Source: Certhia americana (Eukaryota > Chordata > Aves > Passeriformes > Certhiidae). Taken from it: a DNA stretch of 64,000 nucleotides. The stretch lies in NCBI GenBank assembly GCA_018697195.1, contig CM031859.1, positions 59,946,701 through 60,010,700 on the forward strand, written 5' to 3'. This document shows, in pieces, positions 23,301-36,768 of the stretch (within the stretch, counting starts at the first letter, position 1; every line of letters starts with the position of its first letter). A model generated the notes under the pieces. That model was not told the DNA's origin. It saw only the letters and a program-made list of their open reading frames with translations, and ran no database searches. Both the position numbers and the translations under genes were made by a program.

Positions 23301-26300
23301 CTTTGGCTTTCTGCAATGCAATTATTTATCAAAGCAGCACCTAACACACCTGACTGTTTATCTTTTTGATATGCAAAACAGAATTTCTTGCTGTTTTTTC
23401 CCAGGCAGTATCTTGCTGGTGGTTACTGAGCCTTTCACTTCTTCAAGCCCAAGCTAACTATGAAATCTAGAACCATCTGCAAGAATCATTAAAATATTTA
23501 ACTTGCTTTGACAAAAATGAGTAAGACCAAAGTTTACAAACTGAACTCAGATACAAATAAGGGGTTCTCTCACGCAACTGTGTTCCAGAGACATCTTGGG
23601 AGGGCTGAAAAGAGAAAAGCATCTCTGACATAGTACTTGGAGGCTTTATCATGTGAAACATGCATGCTGCATCAGCACGCTATGTCCTGATGTCCAGGGA
23701 GGCAAACAGGGACAATTTTGACACCTGATGTGACAACTGATGTGGCTTTTGATCTTGTCCAACACTGCTATAGGGAGAAGGAGTCAGAGAAACTCTTTGG
23801 ATCCCCTTTGCAATGCTCACATCCCACCTGGAATCTGGAGCTCTGAGCACTGCTAGGGTTCCTGCAGACCAGTGCCATGGCTCAGGAGCTCAGGCACAGC
23901 AGATTTCAGTCTGCTGCCCAGACACCCAGGGTGTTCTTTGATATGGCTGCTTGTCCACTTGCTGCTCTGCATCCCTTAAAAGTCCCATAAACAAAACAAC
24001 TATAGCTTAGCTCTTTACTTTCTGCAAAAGATGCTAGTGACTTTCCTTAGCGAAAACAAAAGAATTCAGAAATCAACCCAGTACAAACACAACATGGATA
24101 AATGATCTCAGAAAAAGATTTATTTGATTTTTCAACAGCAAGGCTTTATCCATCAATCATCTGCTTTATGTTAAACTGTCACTCCTTTCTTATCATCCTG
24201 CCATAAAGGAAAAATTTTCTTTTTAACACCCTGCTTGTATGACTGTCATCATTACCGCAAATAGTAGCAGTTATACTACTAAATTGCCCAAGAGAATTTT
24301 TCACCAAATACAAAAGGCACCTGTGAGCTGACAGGCAGCAGATGGGTACACAGCTTACGGAACTGCCTGGCAGCAAGGGATACAGCTTTCAGGGGTTTTC
24401 ACCTCACTCTCTTCTGCTTTACTCATTTTTTTTATGCATGGCTGAGCCTATCATTTGCTCTGTGGATACTGTATTTCCATAACTCATGCTGAGAAAGCTT
24501 TTTTCCTTTAAACTGTTTTAACTCCTAATATATTCCACATTCTACAACCTGTTGCTGCCAGCTCTCACCATACTATCACAACATGCATGTATCTTGTGAT
24601 CTTTCTAAGCTTCTGGCTCCTGCACTTATCACATTTATATGAGAAGGCCATTTTCAAGATTCAGTTGAACAAGAGGGCAAATAAAGACCACCATAGTTTC
24701 ATAAGAGCATTTCAAAATAACCTTATAACTTCACAGGGCTGAGATGCATTTTTTGGCAAACTTTGATTCAGTGGGAGTTGGAAATGCAGCATTCCCCATG
24801 CTACTAAGCAGGAGGAATTAATCCTGTCTTTGGTTCTTACAAACATGGCAGGTGTATAAGGTTTACATCTTCAAGGTTTACATCTAAGAGTTCATAACTT
24901 TAGAAGCCTCACATTAGCCTCACTAAATATGAATTTCTTGCAACCATTACTCCTGACTGTCTGCTAGTATTCAATCCACCTATCTCAGTTCTCATAATGG
25001 AGGGCTGTGATTTTATGGTCTTAGCAGAAGACAGTGAGCTAAGTACTCCCATTTCAGCTCTGATTTTGATGGTCTGTGAGTATTAGCAAACCTCCACTCT
25101 GCAGCTGTTGATTCCTTGCTCTGCCAGTGGGTATGGGTGTAATGCAAACCTACTGCATCTGCCATGAAAAAATCATCCAGGATTAATCAGTCAGGTAAGA
25201 TGCTGTGGGCCTTACTCATCTGTTGAGTTCAGCAGACTGACTCACCTTCTTGCTTAGTGTGCTAAAATGAAGAATAACTGAAGAGTATGCTCAATGACTG
25301 TAGGGTGGCTTGTACTGGGTTTACACAGTGTAACACTGTTTCTGATGCATGGAATTGATCCTTAACACCTTTTGTGGGGAGAATATTCTCTGCAGTAAAT
25401 CTATATCATTTTGTTTCAGGGGATTCAAGTTGTTAACTCATAGGAGAACTTCATGTTTAGGTGCAAGAGGAAAGTATACTTTAAGGGTTTGCATCTTCTA
25501 GATTCTCATAGTGAGATTCAATGAAGCCTAGAATACCAGTTTTGCTCATTTTTTTGTTTTCCTTCTCCTTCCTCCATATAGTCTTAATTTTCTGAGAGGG
25601 ACTGGAGTGATAGCTATACTTTCTCTTGTACTGAGTCTACTCCTGTATAGAAATCATTTCTAATTTCTCCCTATAAGGTCAAAACAATATATAGGGAGTA
25701 CAGAGTCTAATAAGATGTTTGAAATAGATATTGAACCTCTCCTGCTTCACTGGAGTTCTACATTCTGCAAAGTCAGCTAGAGGGGATTTCAGCATGGCTA
25801 GAAATGTGTATTTCTGAAATAATAAACTGAACCTTAGGAAAACTTCCAAGTCTTGACATTTCTGAAACATTGTATTTAGTGATGCACAAAATAATAAGAG
25901 GTCTGATCTAACCCCAAAGTTAAACGGAACCATTTTAAAGCAGTTTTCCATGGCTTTTATAACTCTTTTCCCCTGACCCAATACACATCTGGTTCTAGTT
26001 GGCACCAAAAGATAGTTGCATTTAAATGTCGTGACAAAGGCTAATCTTGTATTTCTGCCTTGTTGGGAGACAGGAAGTACTAGAAATCTCATAAGATTCT
26101 CCTTGGACATGGATTCACTTTTTACATAGTCAAGTGATTTACGTAGCTCTGAAAAGAATTCAATTTTTTGTGTTAGTTGAACTGATCCTCTCAACCTCCA
26201 GAGGCTCATTCATCACTAGGTAGAGTTTAACAGAAGACATTGGAAAGGCTGTTCAGTCCTGCCTCCATGGCTTCAGCCAGCCAGGAAGGTCTTGATCTTT

Positions 26301-27136
26301 TGTATCTCTGCTCTTTCTGCTAGGAAAATCCAATAAATGAAATAGTATTTAAGAACACTTTTAGACAGGGGAAAGAAGTGGTGCATTATTCAAGATGGTA
26401 GAGAAGAAAATTAAATTTGTTTATGTCCTGTGATTCCATATTAATCTTTACATTTCCTTTATAAGTCAAACTCAGGTAGATCTGACTAAAGATAGCAAAA
26501 TTAAGATGGACCCTGGAACTGCTAAATATTTACCAGTATTTACTACAATTCATCTATAGAAAACCCTATAGTTATAAAATGCATTTTTCCATAAATGGTG
26601 TAGTTTCTGTTTGCAGTAGTGACACAGCCCATTGAATGTTTGTGAAGGGCTGGACTGCAAGTGTTTAAGATTCCATAAAAACCAACTGGAATGAGTTGCT
26701 GAAGTTACTTTCAAAATGAAAGGTGGTTTTCATGTGATTTAAACACTTGAACGTTCAACCCACAAGCTACTTCCACAATGATACTGCAAGGTGATGCATA
26801 TACACACTCAGTGTGTTCTCTCATAAGAGGAAAGTCTGACACCAAAGCTTGGCCATGGCTACAAGGAAAGACTCACAGTGAATTTAGAAACTGAACCTCC
26901 CTGCACACATTGTGATGTTCAAGTCATGCTTCTCTTTATGACCTTACCATATGCACAGGAAAAGGCATGCCTACCAGTGACAGAATACTGGTGTTTCACA
27001 AGTCTTATCTTCTCAGCAGGTTCTGCTGGCATCCTTGTGGCAGAACAGAACTCACAGCATGTATAGGTGCTAGTGGAAGAACACGTTAATATTTAAAGTA
27101 GGCAGAAAACAATCCGCGAAGAATATATTAATTTAC
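17324..27136 (-). other. PHACTR2: PHACTR2 intron (9.8 kb)
   Basis: Donor GTAAAT and acceptor ATCTGTAG. AT-rich. It contains a 13-bp direct repeat pair at 24858-24885 and a 176-codon minus-strand open frame (25679-26209) that matches nothing I recognise. I see no exon with flanking splice sites and family homology. Confidence 0.85.
24858..24885. repeat. Short tandem direct repeat (13 bp twice)
   Basis: AAGGTTTACATCT is present at 24858-24870 and 24873-24885, separated by TC. Minor intronic duplication. Confidence 0.9.
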
Positions 27137-27289
27137 CTTTTTGATCTTCTTTTTTTCCTTCTGATGTTTTCTCTGATAAAGTGCCATTATTTCCACTGGC
27201 TTTTACCACATTTTCTTCCTGTATGGTTTCTTCGCCAATGGCCACAGTGTGTCCATTTGAAGTTTCAAAGTTTACTGTTACATCACCAT
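27137..27289 (-). CDS. PHACTR2: PHACTR2 exon: acidic/polar linker 1
   Basis: This 153-nt exon (51 codons, phase 1 to phase 1) reads DGDVTVNFETSNGHTVAIGE, then ETIQEENVVKASGNNGTLSE and KTSEGKKEDQK. It matches the PHACTR2 segment just after the N-terminal RPEL motif (human ...DGDVTVNFENSNGHMIPIGEE). It is Glu/Lys-rich and low in hydrophobics, so probably disordered. The acceptor is TTCATTTCAG and the donor AAAAG followed by GTAAAT. Mammalian PHACTR2 carries a slightly longer version with a Pro-Pro-Leu-Glu-Glu insertion near the end, so the bird exon is shorter there. Confidence 0.93.
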
Positions 27290-29982
27290 CTGAAATGAAA
27301 ATGAAAAAGTTATTGCCTATTTTAACCCCAAACTTAGCACCTACTTAAAATACACAGCACCCCTCTGCTTTCAAGCTTCTGTGGAATAAAAGCAGAAACA
27401 CTTACTGAAATGTGAAACATCAGACTGTAGATCTGCTCTGGAAAGTAACAGATACAATTCAGCATCAACCCAGGACACTCTGTAAAGAAACTTTTATAGG
27501 CTTTCATGTTCTTTTTGTGGACATCTCCACAGCAGTAGGCTTGGAAGTCCACACTGGTTTTCTTCTTCGTGTCTGTTCATAAGCATCTTATCCCTGCGTC
27601 TTGGTTTACACAGCAAAGAAATGTGTGCATGGACCACAACAAAACTGTAACATGTTCCAGCATGCTCCAAAAATGGACAATGGGAAAGCAGAGTTACAGA
27701 ACTACTGTGGTGCACTCCCAGCACATAAATGAGCCAGGAATTGTGACAGAAGTTCTCAGAATGTGTGTGCCTATTTACTTAATAAAAAGACAGCACAAAG
27801 GCATCATCCAGTCTTAAGAACCAAGGTGAAGTTTTCCTGTATCACATATCTTATCATAATTGAATTCTGAAAGTCAAATGCTTTCTCAGCTCTGATGATA
27901 TTTTACTCACTTATCCAGACTAGCTCAGCTGGAGAGTTCTTTTGGTCCTGAAAAAAACTTATTTCTTTCCCTATTTGTCTCTATATTGCTGAAAAGTACT
28001 ACTCTTGCTGGCTTACAGATTTCTCTGTTCCATGCACTTTAAAGTTGGTACTGATTTTCTTCTCTGGTAATTTCTTTCTGCACAATTCTCTTGCTGTCAA
28101 TCCAAAAATAAGCAAATCTACATGGCATCTCTTCTGATTTCTCTCATTGGCTCTTCACCAACTGTGGAAATTCCACTTCTCTTCCTTGCTGTGTGTTATC
28201 AGATCTGGATATTTGGCACTTCCCTGGTTTCAACACAATTATGCAACCTCTGTCCTACCACCTTGGGTGCTCCCACTAAGGTGATCGTTTCATTATCTTC
28301 TGCACACTAACATCAACTCGATTTGTAAAACCTGAGTTCTGCCTTCCTAACTTTGTCTAATTTACTACAACTGACACACTTACCTTAACTGCAACATTCA
28401 GTTTCTTCAGCTTCTCTCTTCCAGGGCTTCTTAAATCCACTCTCTCCTCTCCGCCTCCACATATGACACTGCCGCATCTTATTCAAGTCTTGCCTCTGCA
28501 AACACCTCCTGCCTCCAAGTGGCACTTGCCACTTTCCACTTCATTCTTCTTCACTCCATGTGAAACGCTGTCACTTTTTCACATTTCTTACCTCTCACAC
28601 TTCAAGTCTATGTAATTTCCTCTTTTAGCTTTTATCCCCATAGTCATTCCTTCTACCTTCACACTCCTCAACAGTCTTTCCTACCTCTCCATCTTTGGCA
28701 CCTTCAAACCTACTCCATATTCTTTTAAAATGTCCTTAAAAATTATGATTTTAATCAAACATGAAAAACAATGTGATGACGACAGCACAGACCAGACTTA
28801 TATGGGAGGAAGAAGAGAAAATTGTTCATATTTATATTCTTTTTTCACTTTGCTCAATCCCTGTAAGGAATCCAAAGTCCTGTCCCCTTTTAAGGATGGA
28901 AGAGAGGGTCAAGGACTCATAACCAAAGTACTGGTACTTTTATCACAAATGATAGTATTTATGTTCAGATTGTAACTAACCTGAGAAGTTACTGAATTTC
29001 ATTAACTGTCCCAACTGTAAATACAATTTACAACCTTCAAAGGACAAGGTCCTCAGTAAAGCACGTGGCAAAACCCACAACAAATTCACAGATGGACAAA
29101 CTGAGGTATGGAGAGTTTACAAGTCTTGTTTTAAGACAATGACAGTGGCACAGACAAGTGCAGAAGCCAGCTATGCTGAATGTCATACTCTGATAATTAG
29201 CCAAACTCTGTACAGACAAGTGAAGTCACACATCTACAAACAAGCCCTTTACTTCTAGATATCTATGTGTATGATATAACCCATACACAACTTGACGTTT
29301 ATTTGTTCTAGATTTATAAAAGGTGAAGAATATTAGAGAGAATACCACTAGAAACACAATTGGATGTAGCACAGAGGTATTTACCTTGGCTTACTCACGC
29401 TTTTCAAAATGCAAATTCTGGTTAATGCCAGTTACTAAACCTTAGAGCATTTTGAAACAAGTGATTTCTTCCCCACAGTTTCATGCTGGTGTCATTTGTA
29501 ATTGTGGCCCGTGTGACAGCACTGGGATCCATATGATCCCAGCACTGGTATGTTTTGATACCTGAAATGCATTATACCAATTGTTCTGGGTTCCAAGGTC
29601 CTTAATTTTTCAGCCAAAATTTCTCCTTTTATAGTCTTGTGGCTTTAGATAGCAGACCTTAACTCAAAAATAGATTCATCACTAATTAGAAAGTATTCTG
29701 GCAAACAAGAAGCAGGAGCCACAGGAGTCACATTATTTACAGGGAGCATTAAAATACTTCAGGATAGATATGACCAGAAGTCAGCTGGGGCACCTATGGC
29801 AAAATCAGTTACAGAACACAAATCCCTTGACTCAACTTCAGTTGTCAACTGGCCCAAATTACCTCTCACACTTCTCAGTTTGTCTCCTCATACCTATTTA
29901 TACTACATGAAAATAATGCAACAGTGGCTTTATCATACATGTTTAGTGCTTAGTAGCTAAATTCTAGTTAATGCATTATCAC
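27290..29982 (-). other. PHACTR2: PHACTR2 intron (2.7 kb)
   Basis: Donor GTGATA and acceptor TTCATTTCAG. The stretch from about 28100 to 28720 is C/T-rich on the plus strand without a defined repeat. A short palindromic element sits at 29517-29548. No exon recognised. Confidence 0.85.
29517..29548. repeat. Nested inverted and direct repeats
   Basis: CTGGGATC and GATCCCAG (29522-29529 and 29535-29542) are perfect reverse complements around CATAT, and the same block carries CAGCACTGG as a direct repeat at 29517 and 29540. Small and of unknown meaning. Confidence 0.85.
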
Positions 29983-30063
29983 CTTGCTCAGGCATTTCCT
30001 TCAGCACTCCCCTTCTTATCAGCTCCTCTCTGCTTTGTCTTGTCGAAATCTTCCTTTCCAACA
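29983..30063 (-). CDS. PHACTR2: PHACTR2 exon: N-terminal RPEL motif
   Basis: This 81-nt exon (27 codons, phase 1 to phase 1) encodes VLERKISTRQSREELIRRGV followed by LKEMPEQ. It is the N-terminal RPEL motif of PHACTR2 (about residues 61-88), a short helix-loop-helix that binds one G-actin. The family core R-x-x-x-E-L is seen as RQSREEL, so the usual Pro of the motif is Ser here, as it is in the mammalian protein. The acceptor is TCTTTAG before TGTTGG, and the donor is CAAG followed by GTGATA, weaker than consensus but in the right phase. The exon is too short to stand out as an open frame and was found by following the protein between its neighbours. Confidence 0.94.
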
Positions 30064-30540
30064 CTAAAGAAAAAGCACAGTTAAGAATAGATTTATTCTC
30101 ATACTGCTGATGCTTGTGAAAAAATTGTAGAGAACCATTTTTATTTTTTTATAGAAAGCGAAATCTTGTTTCCTCTGATTCTGCAGGAGAAGTGGTCTGA
30201 GTTTTCATGGACAGTCTCTGAAAATATTTCTCTGCAATTTCAGGCACAGAAAGTGGGGACTGATATGATCCAATATCTTCAGCTCAGCAAGTCTCCTTGA
30301 GGCTTCTTTTATGCTCAGTGGAAAAAGGTACTTTCAGGGTGAAATTGAACTCATCCTAGCATAGGCATTTAACATGTATAAGTACCTCTTTCCCACTGAC
30401 TAGATTGAGTAGCTCAACTGGAGATACCTCATTGCTTCAGGCAGGTTTTGAGTAACAAAACACAAGTCCTGATCAGAGCAAGCAACTCACAGAGTAGTCC
30501 TTGTGACATGCAAGCTGCTTAAAGGAAAAAAGAAACCAAC

Positions 30541-30636
30541 CAAAAAAATCTTTAAAACAAACAAACAAACAAAAAAACCTCCCCCAAAAAACCCAGCTCC
30601 CCCACCAACAAAACAAACAAAAACCCCAAAAACAAC
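30541..30636. repeat. A/C-rich low-complexity block
   Basis: Runs of A broken by single or multiple C (for example aaacaaacaaacaaacaaaaaa, including an (AAAC)n stretch) make up nearly the whole interval. There is no G except in a single cagc. This looks like simple sequence, possibly a decayed poly(A) or AAAC microsatellite. Confidence 0.9.
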
Positions 30637-31330
30637 CTTTAACAGAAGCCAGAAAGTTGTGTTCTAAAAGGAAATAAGATCCTCATCAATCGATGCTGGT
30701 TGGCTTTCATGGAAAAAAAAATACAGCATTTTGTTTTTAGGTTTAAAAAAAAGCAGCATACACAAAAAGCCCAAGACTTTGGCATGAAACATTCTAATTA
30801 TTGTGTTTATTTCCCATGGGAAAAAATGCTGAATAGTTTCATAGGGACAAGCAATTTCAGATGTCAAAACAAAATAGCTCCACACTGCATCCCATCCCCA
30901 AACTGATGCAGTGATCTGAGAGATTATTGTAATGATCCATAGGACCATGGTGCATAATGTTCACAAAATGTGAGAATCACTTGTAAAATCCTGTCTCCTC
31001 TGTTAGGAAAAGGTGGCCTCCCATCCTGATTCTGTTTACACAAGGACATCAAAACCCATGTGACATTTGGACCTCAAGCTGAGGGCATGTGGTGAAATTT
31101 CAGCTGTGCTGGACTTCATCCTATTTAATGCTATGGGATAGGGCTATTTGTCTCATCAACTAAATCAAACACTCTCTAGGGTCAGTCTAATTACTGAATG
31201 CAGAGTGATAATACCACTTGCAGTGTTTAATCTCACTTGTGCCAGCCCAGTTGGAGTGACTCAGCCTACAGTGAAGTGACAGGCTCCTGTGAGGGCATGG
31301 AGACAGGCAGTTTGACTCCCGGTTGCTTAT

Positions 31331-31521
31331 GGACCCATCCAACCTGGTCTTGAATGCCTACAGCAATGGGGCATCCACAAAAACTCTGGGCAACCTGTTC
31401 AGTGCCTTACCACCCTCAAAGTAAAGAATTTCTTCCTAAAATCTAAGCTAAACCTGCCCTCTTCCAGTTTAAAGCCATTCTCCCTTGTTCTATCATTACA
31501 TACTCTTATAAAAAGTCCCTC
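31331..31521 (-). mobile_element. CR1 LINE fragment (3' region, truncated)
   Basis: The plus strand shows the familiar reverse complement of the CR1 3' region: CCATCCAACCTGGTCTTGAA, then GGGGCATCCAC, TCTGGGCAACCTGTTC, AGTAAAGAATTTCTTCCTAA, CAGTTTAAAGCCATTCTCCC and TAAAAAGTCCCTC. The element therefore lies on the minus strand, the same orientation as the gene. Its extreme 3' end and all of ORF2 upstream are missing. It is an old, inactive copy with scattered substitutions. CR1 is the dominant LINE of birds and reptiles, so it supports an avian/sauropsid origin. Confidence 0.88.
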
Positions 31522-33270
31522 ATATTTTGTGCTTCCCAAATTTACAGTACCAGGTTTATTTCTCACACTGCAAAGTGCAGGGATTCAGCAGCTCCTCAAC
31601 ATAGGATGCAATTTCCCATCAAAATAGCACCAACTCCTGGCAGAAGAGCTGGAGGGAGTAAACATTTTGATCAGTCCAGTTCCAGCTACTCATGCCTGTG
31701 AGATCAAGAGCTCACAAATGCAAGCATTACTGGCTCAAGAACATGTAAGCTGGCATTAAGTCTCTGTCTATATACTCAGGTACTTTGAGGGATCTGCCCA
31801 TTAAAGGTCAAACCTCTGCAGTATCCAAATCACATCTGACAGCATAAATGAGTGTGGCTGCAGACTCAGTACCAGCCAGACTCCTTGGGGAGAGTGTGGT
31901 AGCCTGAACTCTGATCAAGTTAGGCTGCCTTGGGTCCCACACCTAAATTACTCACATGCTCTTCCAGTTTTTCCCCCGTACTTTTTTCAGCACGTGCTTT
32001 GCAACTGTGTCACACACAGGCACAGGAGCACACCTTAGGCTTGCAAGAGTTTTTCATGTAAGGAAGCAGTCCCACAAATACAGTTTTAAAAGAGATGGAG
32101 AGTCATGAAGACAGAGGACTACACAGGCAGGCATGGATGGAATGTCTCGGTCTTTCTAGAGATGAATTCACAAGCAGGGTGGAATCTCCTTTGACACAGC
32201 CCTGAAGGATGAGCACCTTACGCACTTCACACTTGTTTTGTTGCCGGCACTATAAATAGTACTATTATTTCAGCATTACAAATATTATTTAATTCCCACT
32301 CCTTTTTCTCTCTGCTTCCTTCTTACATCTACTTTCTTGAGGACAGTGAAATGAGGTGGTCTCATATATCTGTGGGACAATTCAATGACACTTGAAAACA
32401 ACAATGCTTTTTCCATCAAGCTTAAGAATATTAAGTCAGACCTTCTCCCATCAATGTCTCTCTCTATTTTTCAGGATGATACGTTTTTTTCAGTTCTACA
32501 ACATTGAATTAACAACTATATTGAACTAATTATCATGGGAAATGCCAGTTGTCATTAAAAGGCATGAACCCATTACACTTCAACTAAAAAAACCTCAAAG
32601 CATTTCAAAAGTTACACAGGTCTCATAACAACCCTGAGACATAACTATCTCCATTTCACATATTAGAAAATTTGTGAACAGATAAGAAGCTTAAGTCCCA
32701 GTCCTTCATGTTCTAAAATACTAGCCATGATTGGTGTTCTTAATTGAGCTTAATCAGTTTAAATAATTCAGCTCAAAAAGATAATTTATTTTAAACATTA
32801 TTTGTCCCATGGAAAGAACTTAAAAAATCAAGCTAGTGTTCACTACTAGTATCATAATTTTAATTTCTACAAAGAAGAAGGCAGTCTTAATTTGAATCAA
32901 AGTGGCAAATATATGTCCCCTTGTATAAGAGGAATAAGTAGCCTGTCAACTTTGGATCTTATACTGGGTGCTATTTAGCCAGTGTGGACTCATCATCATA
33001 ATTTATGGTTTATTGCAGACTTTAGATCATGCAATGTATTTCACATTTACACGCTAAAGTATTTTGTACCTTCCTGTCACCCAGCACCATCATTCAAACG
33101 TTTCCTGACTTCTGAATGCATGACTTTGTAACTCTATCATTTTAGGAGGGCTTACTGAAACATAACAATAGTCAAAAGTATTTAGCTCAGCAGACTTGAG
33201 ACTCTTAAAACTGTGTGCAACTAGGCTGAGTGACCAGCTGATGCTATCAGTACAAATCTTTTCTGCAATA

Positions 33271-33386
33271 TGTGCATATAAGAATGTATATATCTGTGTG
33301 AATATATATATTTCAACATGTCTGTCATATATATGATACATAGATATATATGTGTATATATAAAGATGTGCATATATATATAAAAT
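33271..33386. repeat. AT-rich (TA)n/(TG)n microsatellite region
   Basis: Short tatata, tgtg and catata arrays repeat through the interval. It is an imperfect TA/CA dinucleotide repeat in a PHACTR2 intron. Confidence 0.9.
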
Positions 33387-33789
33387 TTCACAGTGAACAC
33401 CAACATACTGTTTATGACTTTAGGCAATAATAAAGTGGAAAGAACAATTTCTCCATCTGTGTACATGTATGTATTGAGATTGATTACAAAGAGATCAGTC
33501 CTGACTGTGAGGGTAACTGGTTGAGTCCCTGCATACTGAAGAAGGCTTACTACTGAGTCAGGCAGGCAGGCAGTCTCCAGTCTCATGCTCTAGAAGAATA
33601 AGAAAATGTCATGTCAAAATCCTTCCCAGAGCTTGCCCTGACTTCAGGTATAACCATCAGAAAGGATGTAAATTTATTGTATTGTCTGCAGTCCTCATTT
33701 ACTCCAATAAATCTTACTCTCCTTCACAAATATTTGCTTTTTTGCCCAGTACAAATAACCCAAGCACAAAGTTTACCTCAAAGAGCAGC

Positions 33790-33804
33790 TTCTCTCTCTC
33801 TCTC
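33790..33804. repeat. (TC)n microsatellite
   Basis: A short pure TC run followed by a C-run. Low copy number. Confidence 0.85.
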
Positions 33805-36768
33805 CCCCCTTCCTCACCTCCTCAAAAAAGACTGCTTAGTGATGATCTGCAGCTGCAAACCTCAAGCAGTCTTAAAACCCATTCTTTGACTCGTAGAGTG
33901 CTGTGAGATTCTGTTTATTCTCCAGTATTTAGTTTTGTTCTTCTAAGAGAAGCTTGAGAGAATTATGACTATTAATTTTTCTCTGACCTAGTAAGAGCTA
34001 AAATTGCCTTCTGATCCCTCTCTGTATATATTTTTGCAGTGAAGCTTTGAAGTGGCATCTACTTTGTGCCAAGACACAAACTGTTGCTTTTCCTTTACAG
34101 CAAAACATTGCAGAGGAGAGAAACCCTTGGGATGATGGCATTTTATGTTTGTTTTTCCTTGACTTTGAAAGCCCTCTAGGCAAAAAGCATACAGCCGAGT
34201 GCCCAGAGAATAGACTTTCTGAGATAGAGCGTGGAAAATACGTTTCTAAAGGGAAAAATTCCAACCATCATTCCCACATTGGCACAGATATTAACATCTA
34301 AACATCCCTTCTTTTTTGATGTTTGAGGCATTTAACATTTATGAACATCCTCTAGTTGCTTCTGAGGCAAAAACTGCTCCATGGTACATGTCCTGGCAAG
34401 GCCATAGCATGAACCTATTTCAAAATGCCTATTGAAAACCCAGAGAAAGTAGTGAGAGCTCCTTCCAATTGCCCACATTCTGTCTTAGAAGAAACCCTTT
34501 CTTCAGCTGCATGTGGATTTACCATGCTGAAGCCCTGTTAAGAGAACTGGCAATAAATTAAGATCATCGTGCTCTCTCCCATGGTCCCAGGCCAGGAAAC
34601 AGGCTTCCTGCATGTAAGAGGCAGGCAGACACACAGCCCCCACTTGGTAATGTAAATACACCTCTGATTGAGTAGTGTGAGGAAGAGGATATCCTGTAGG
34701 ATTCTTATTTTGAATGGATGTCTTCCCATTTCCTTCTCAAGTTAGATAAGCAAGTTTCTTCTGCTGTGCCACTAAGCAAGCTACAAGGGGCAACTTGCCA
34801 CGGAAATGCCTCTTCTCAGTCTCCATTAGTCCTGAGTCTATTTCCTCAAGAAATACAGGGAATACTATTTTTATTCATCCCTGAAATTACCATCTAAGGC
34901 AGGATTAATGCAATTCATACTACTTCTCAATTCAACTTCCAGCCTCACATGAAGCACATACACAAACGTAAGTGATCCCATGCACAGCTTAAAAGCAAGT
35001 CAGTGTCTTGAGGGACCACAACATCATGAACAAGACCAGAAAATTAGGCAGAAGAAAGTATCTAAGGAGGCACTTTTGAAAATGTTGACCTTAATTTCTT
35101 TGTGCTTCATTTCCTGCTTTTGTAAAAGACATGTGAACACATGCTTTGCCTTGGTATTATAAGAATTGATGCATCATGCTTGCAAGGCTGGATTCAGGCC
35201 CTCGGAAGAAAGACAGTACAACATAAGAAATACTATCTTTAACATGAGCTTACCAGGTATTAGTTTTCAAAAAAAATTTGAAAAAACGATGAATGCATAT
35301 TATTCAGTGTCATAACAATTTAATACATGCTAATAGGTTGTGAAAGTTTAGGGAATCTCTGTATACACCGGTTATAAATGGCCATTACTCTGAAGAACTC
35401 ATTGCATATAAAATCACATACCTGTAAAGGAGAAGCTGCAGAACATTCAGGATTAATTAATTAGAAATAACTTTGCTTTAGCAATAAGATAAAAGTACTG
35501 GGAAAGCTGAAGGAAACGGGAAGCAAAGAAGGAGATATCAGACTGAGGGAAATTTTTTTTTATTGCAGTAGTGAAAGAAATTGTGGGGGATTTGTTGCAG
35601 GGTATGTGTGAAAATGAAAAACAATAAAAGGGAAAACAGAGAGCAAGAAGGATCTGAAGATCTCACAAATGTGTTCAAAACTTCAGCTGGCATCTGGAGT
35701 GATGAAGACACAGAGAAAATGGCTTCTTTTTCCTTTTTTGGGAAGGCTTGCTTTAGAAGTTTCACTGTCAAACCATAGAGCTCCTTGCTGTACTGTCAGG
35801 GGTTGGTATAGGTTTAAAATGTCAAGCAGTTACTTCTAAGAGTTATGAGGAGCCTACTGAAAACACTTGAGGAGACAAGTGTTGGTTTTATTGCCCACAG
35901 CTTTGGAAGACAGTAGACAGAGAGCTTGCACTGTGGCAATGAATCTAAAGAGCTCTCAGAAGCTCATTGGACTCTAATTAGATTCAAGTTTAGGAAACCA
36001 CAACATCAAGTGTTTGAATCCCAAAGCAGAAGTTTGGGATTTTTGTAGATAAAGTTTGGCTAGAGCAGTGACACAAAGACACACACATATATATGCAGGG
36101 TGGCATTCAGTTTTCTAAACGTGGATGTCTACAGCTACTTCAGATGCCTCAGGGTTTTGGAGCTGTCTGCACAGGGATGACAAATATGATATCAAACCTT
36201 CTGGGAGAGCAGCCAGGACACCCCAGAGCACCTCATGTGGCCCCAAACAACTATGTTTAGCTAACTAAATCCAGGTTTCTATATCCCTCTTTTTCAGACA
36301 GAATATAATACATTCACAGCATTTGATTTCACACCATCCTTCCAGCCTTTTCAGTGGGGAAGTGAAGGAGCAGAGCAGCCTCTATGAAGGCAGAGGTTGC
36401 AGAGCTGATCCTTGTTCTTCTGCTGAGCATGGCTACATCTGCTTCTCCCCCAAACTTCTGTCTCCACAAAGTAAAGGTTTGTTTTCTAATTCAAGTCAGT
36501 GACTACCAGGAGGACAGAGAGGTTTTCCAATATATTTGAGGATATGTATAGTAAACAAATCAGCTGTGTATTTTGGGTGATGTTTCAAGACAGAAGCTGA
36601 ACAAGGTTCGGTTTTTCCTTGCCAAGGATCAAACTGCTTTTCTTTATGTCAAATACCGTGCCTAAATAATCCCTGCCATCTAAAAAGTTCAAAGAGTTTT
36701 TTTCAAATATTACCCTGCAAACCATCAGTGTTTTCTACTATATGGCCACCAAAGGGCCACAGACATAC

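Larger units (their letters stand above)
30064..36768 (-). other. PHACTR2: PHACTR2 intron (6.7 kb)
   Basis: Donor GTATGT and acceptor TTCTTTAG. It contains an A/C-rich low-complexity block, a CR1 fragment, an AT-rich microsatellite region and a short TC microsatellite. No exon recognised. Confidence 0.85.

Noticed and set aside
33221..33586. 121-codon minus-strand open frame rich in Tyr, Ile and His
   Set aside because: It runs through the TA/CA microsatellite region, which explains its YIYMHIF-like composition.
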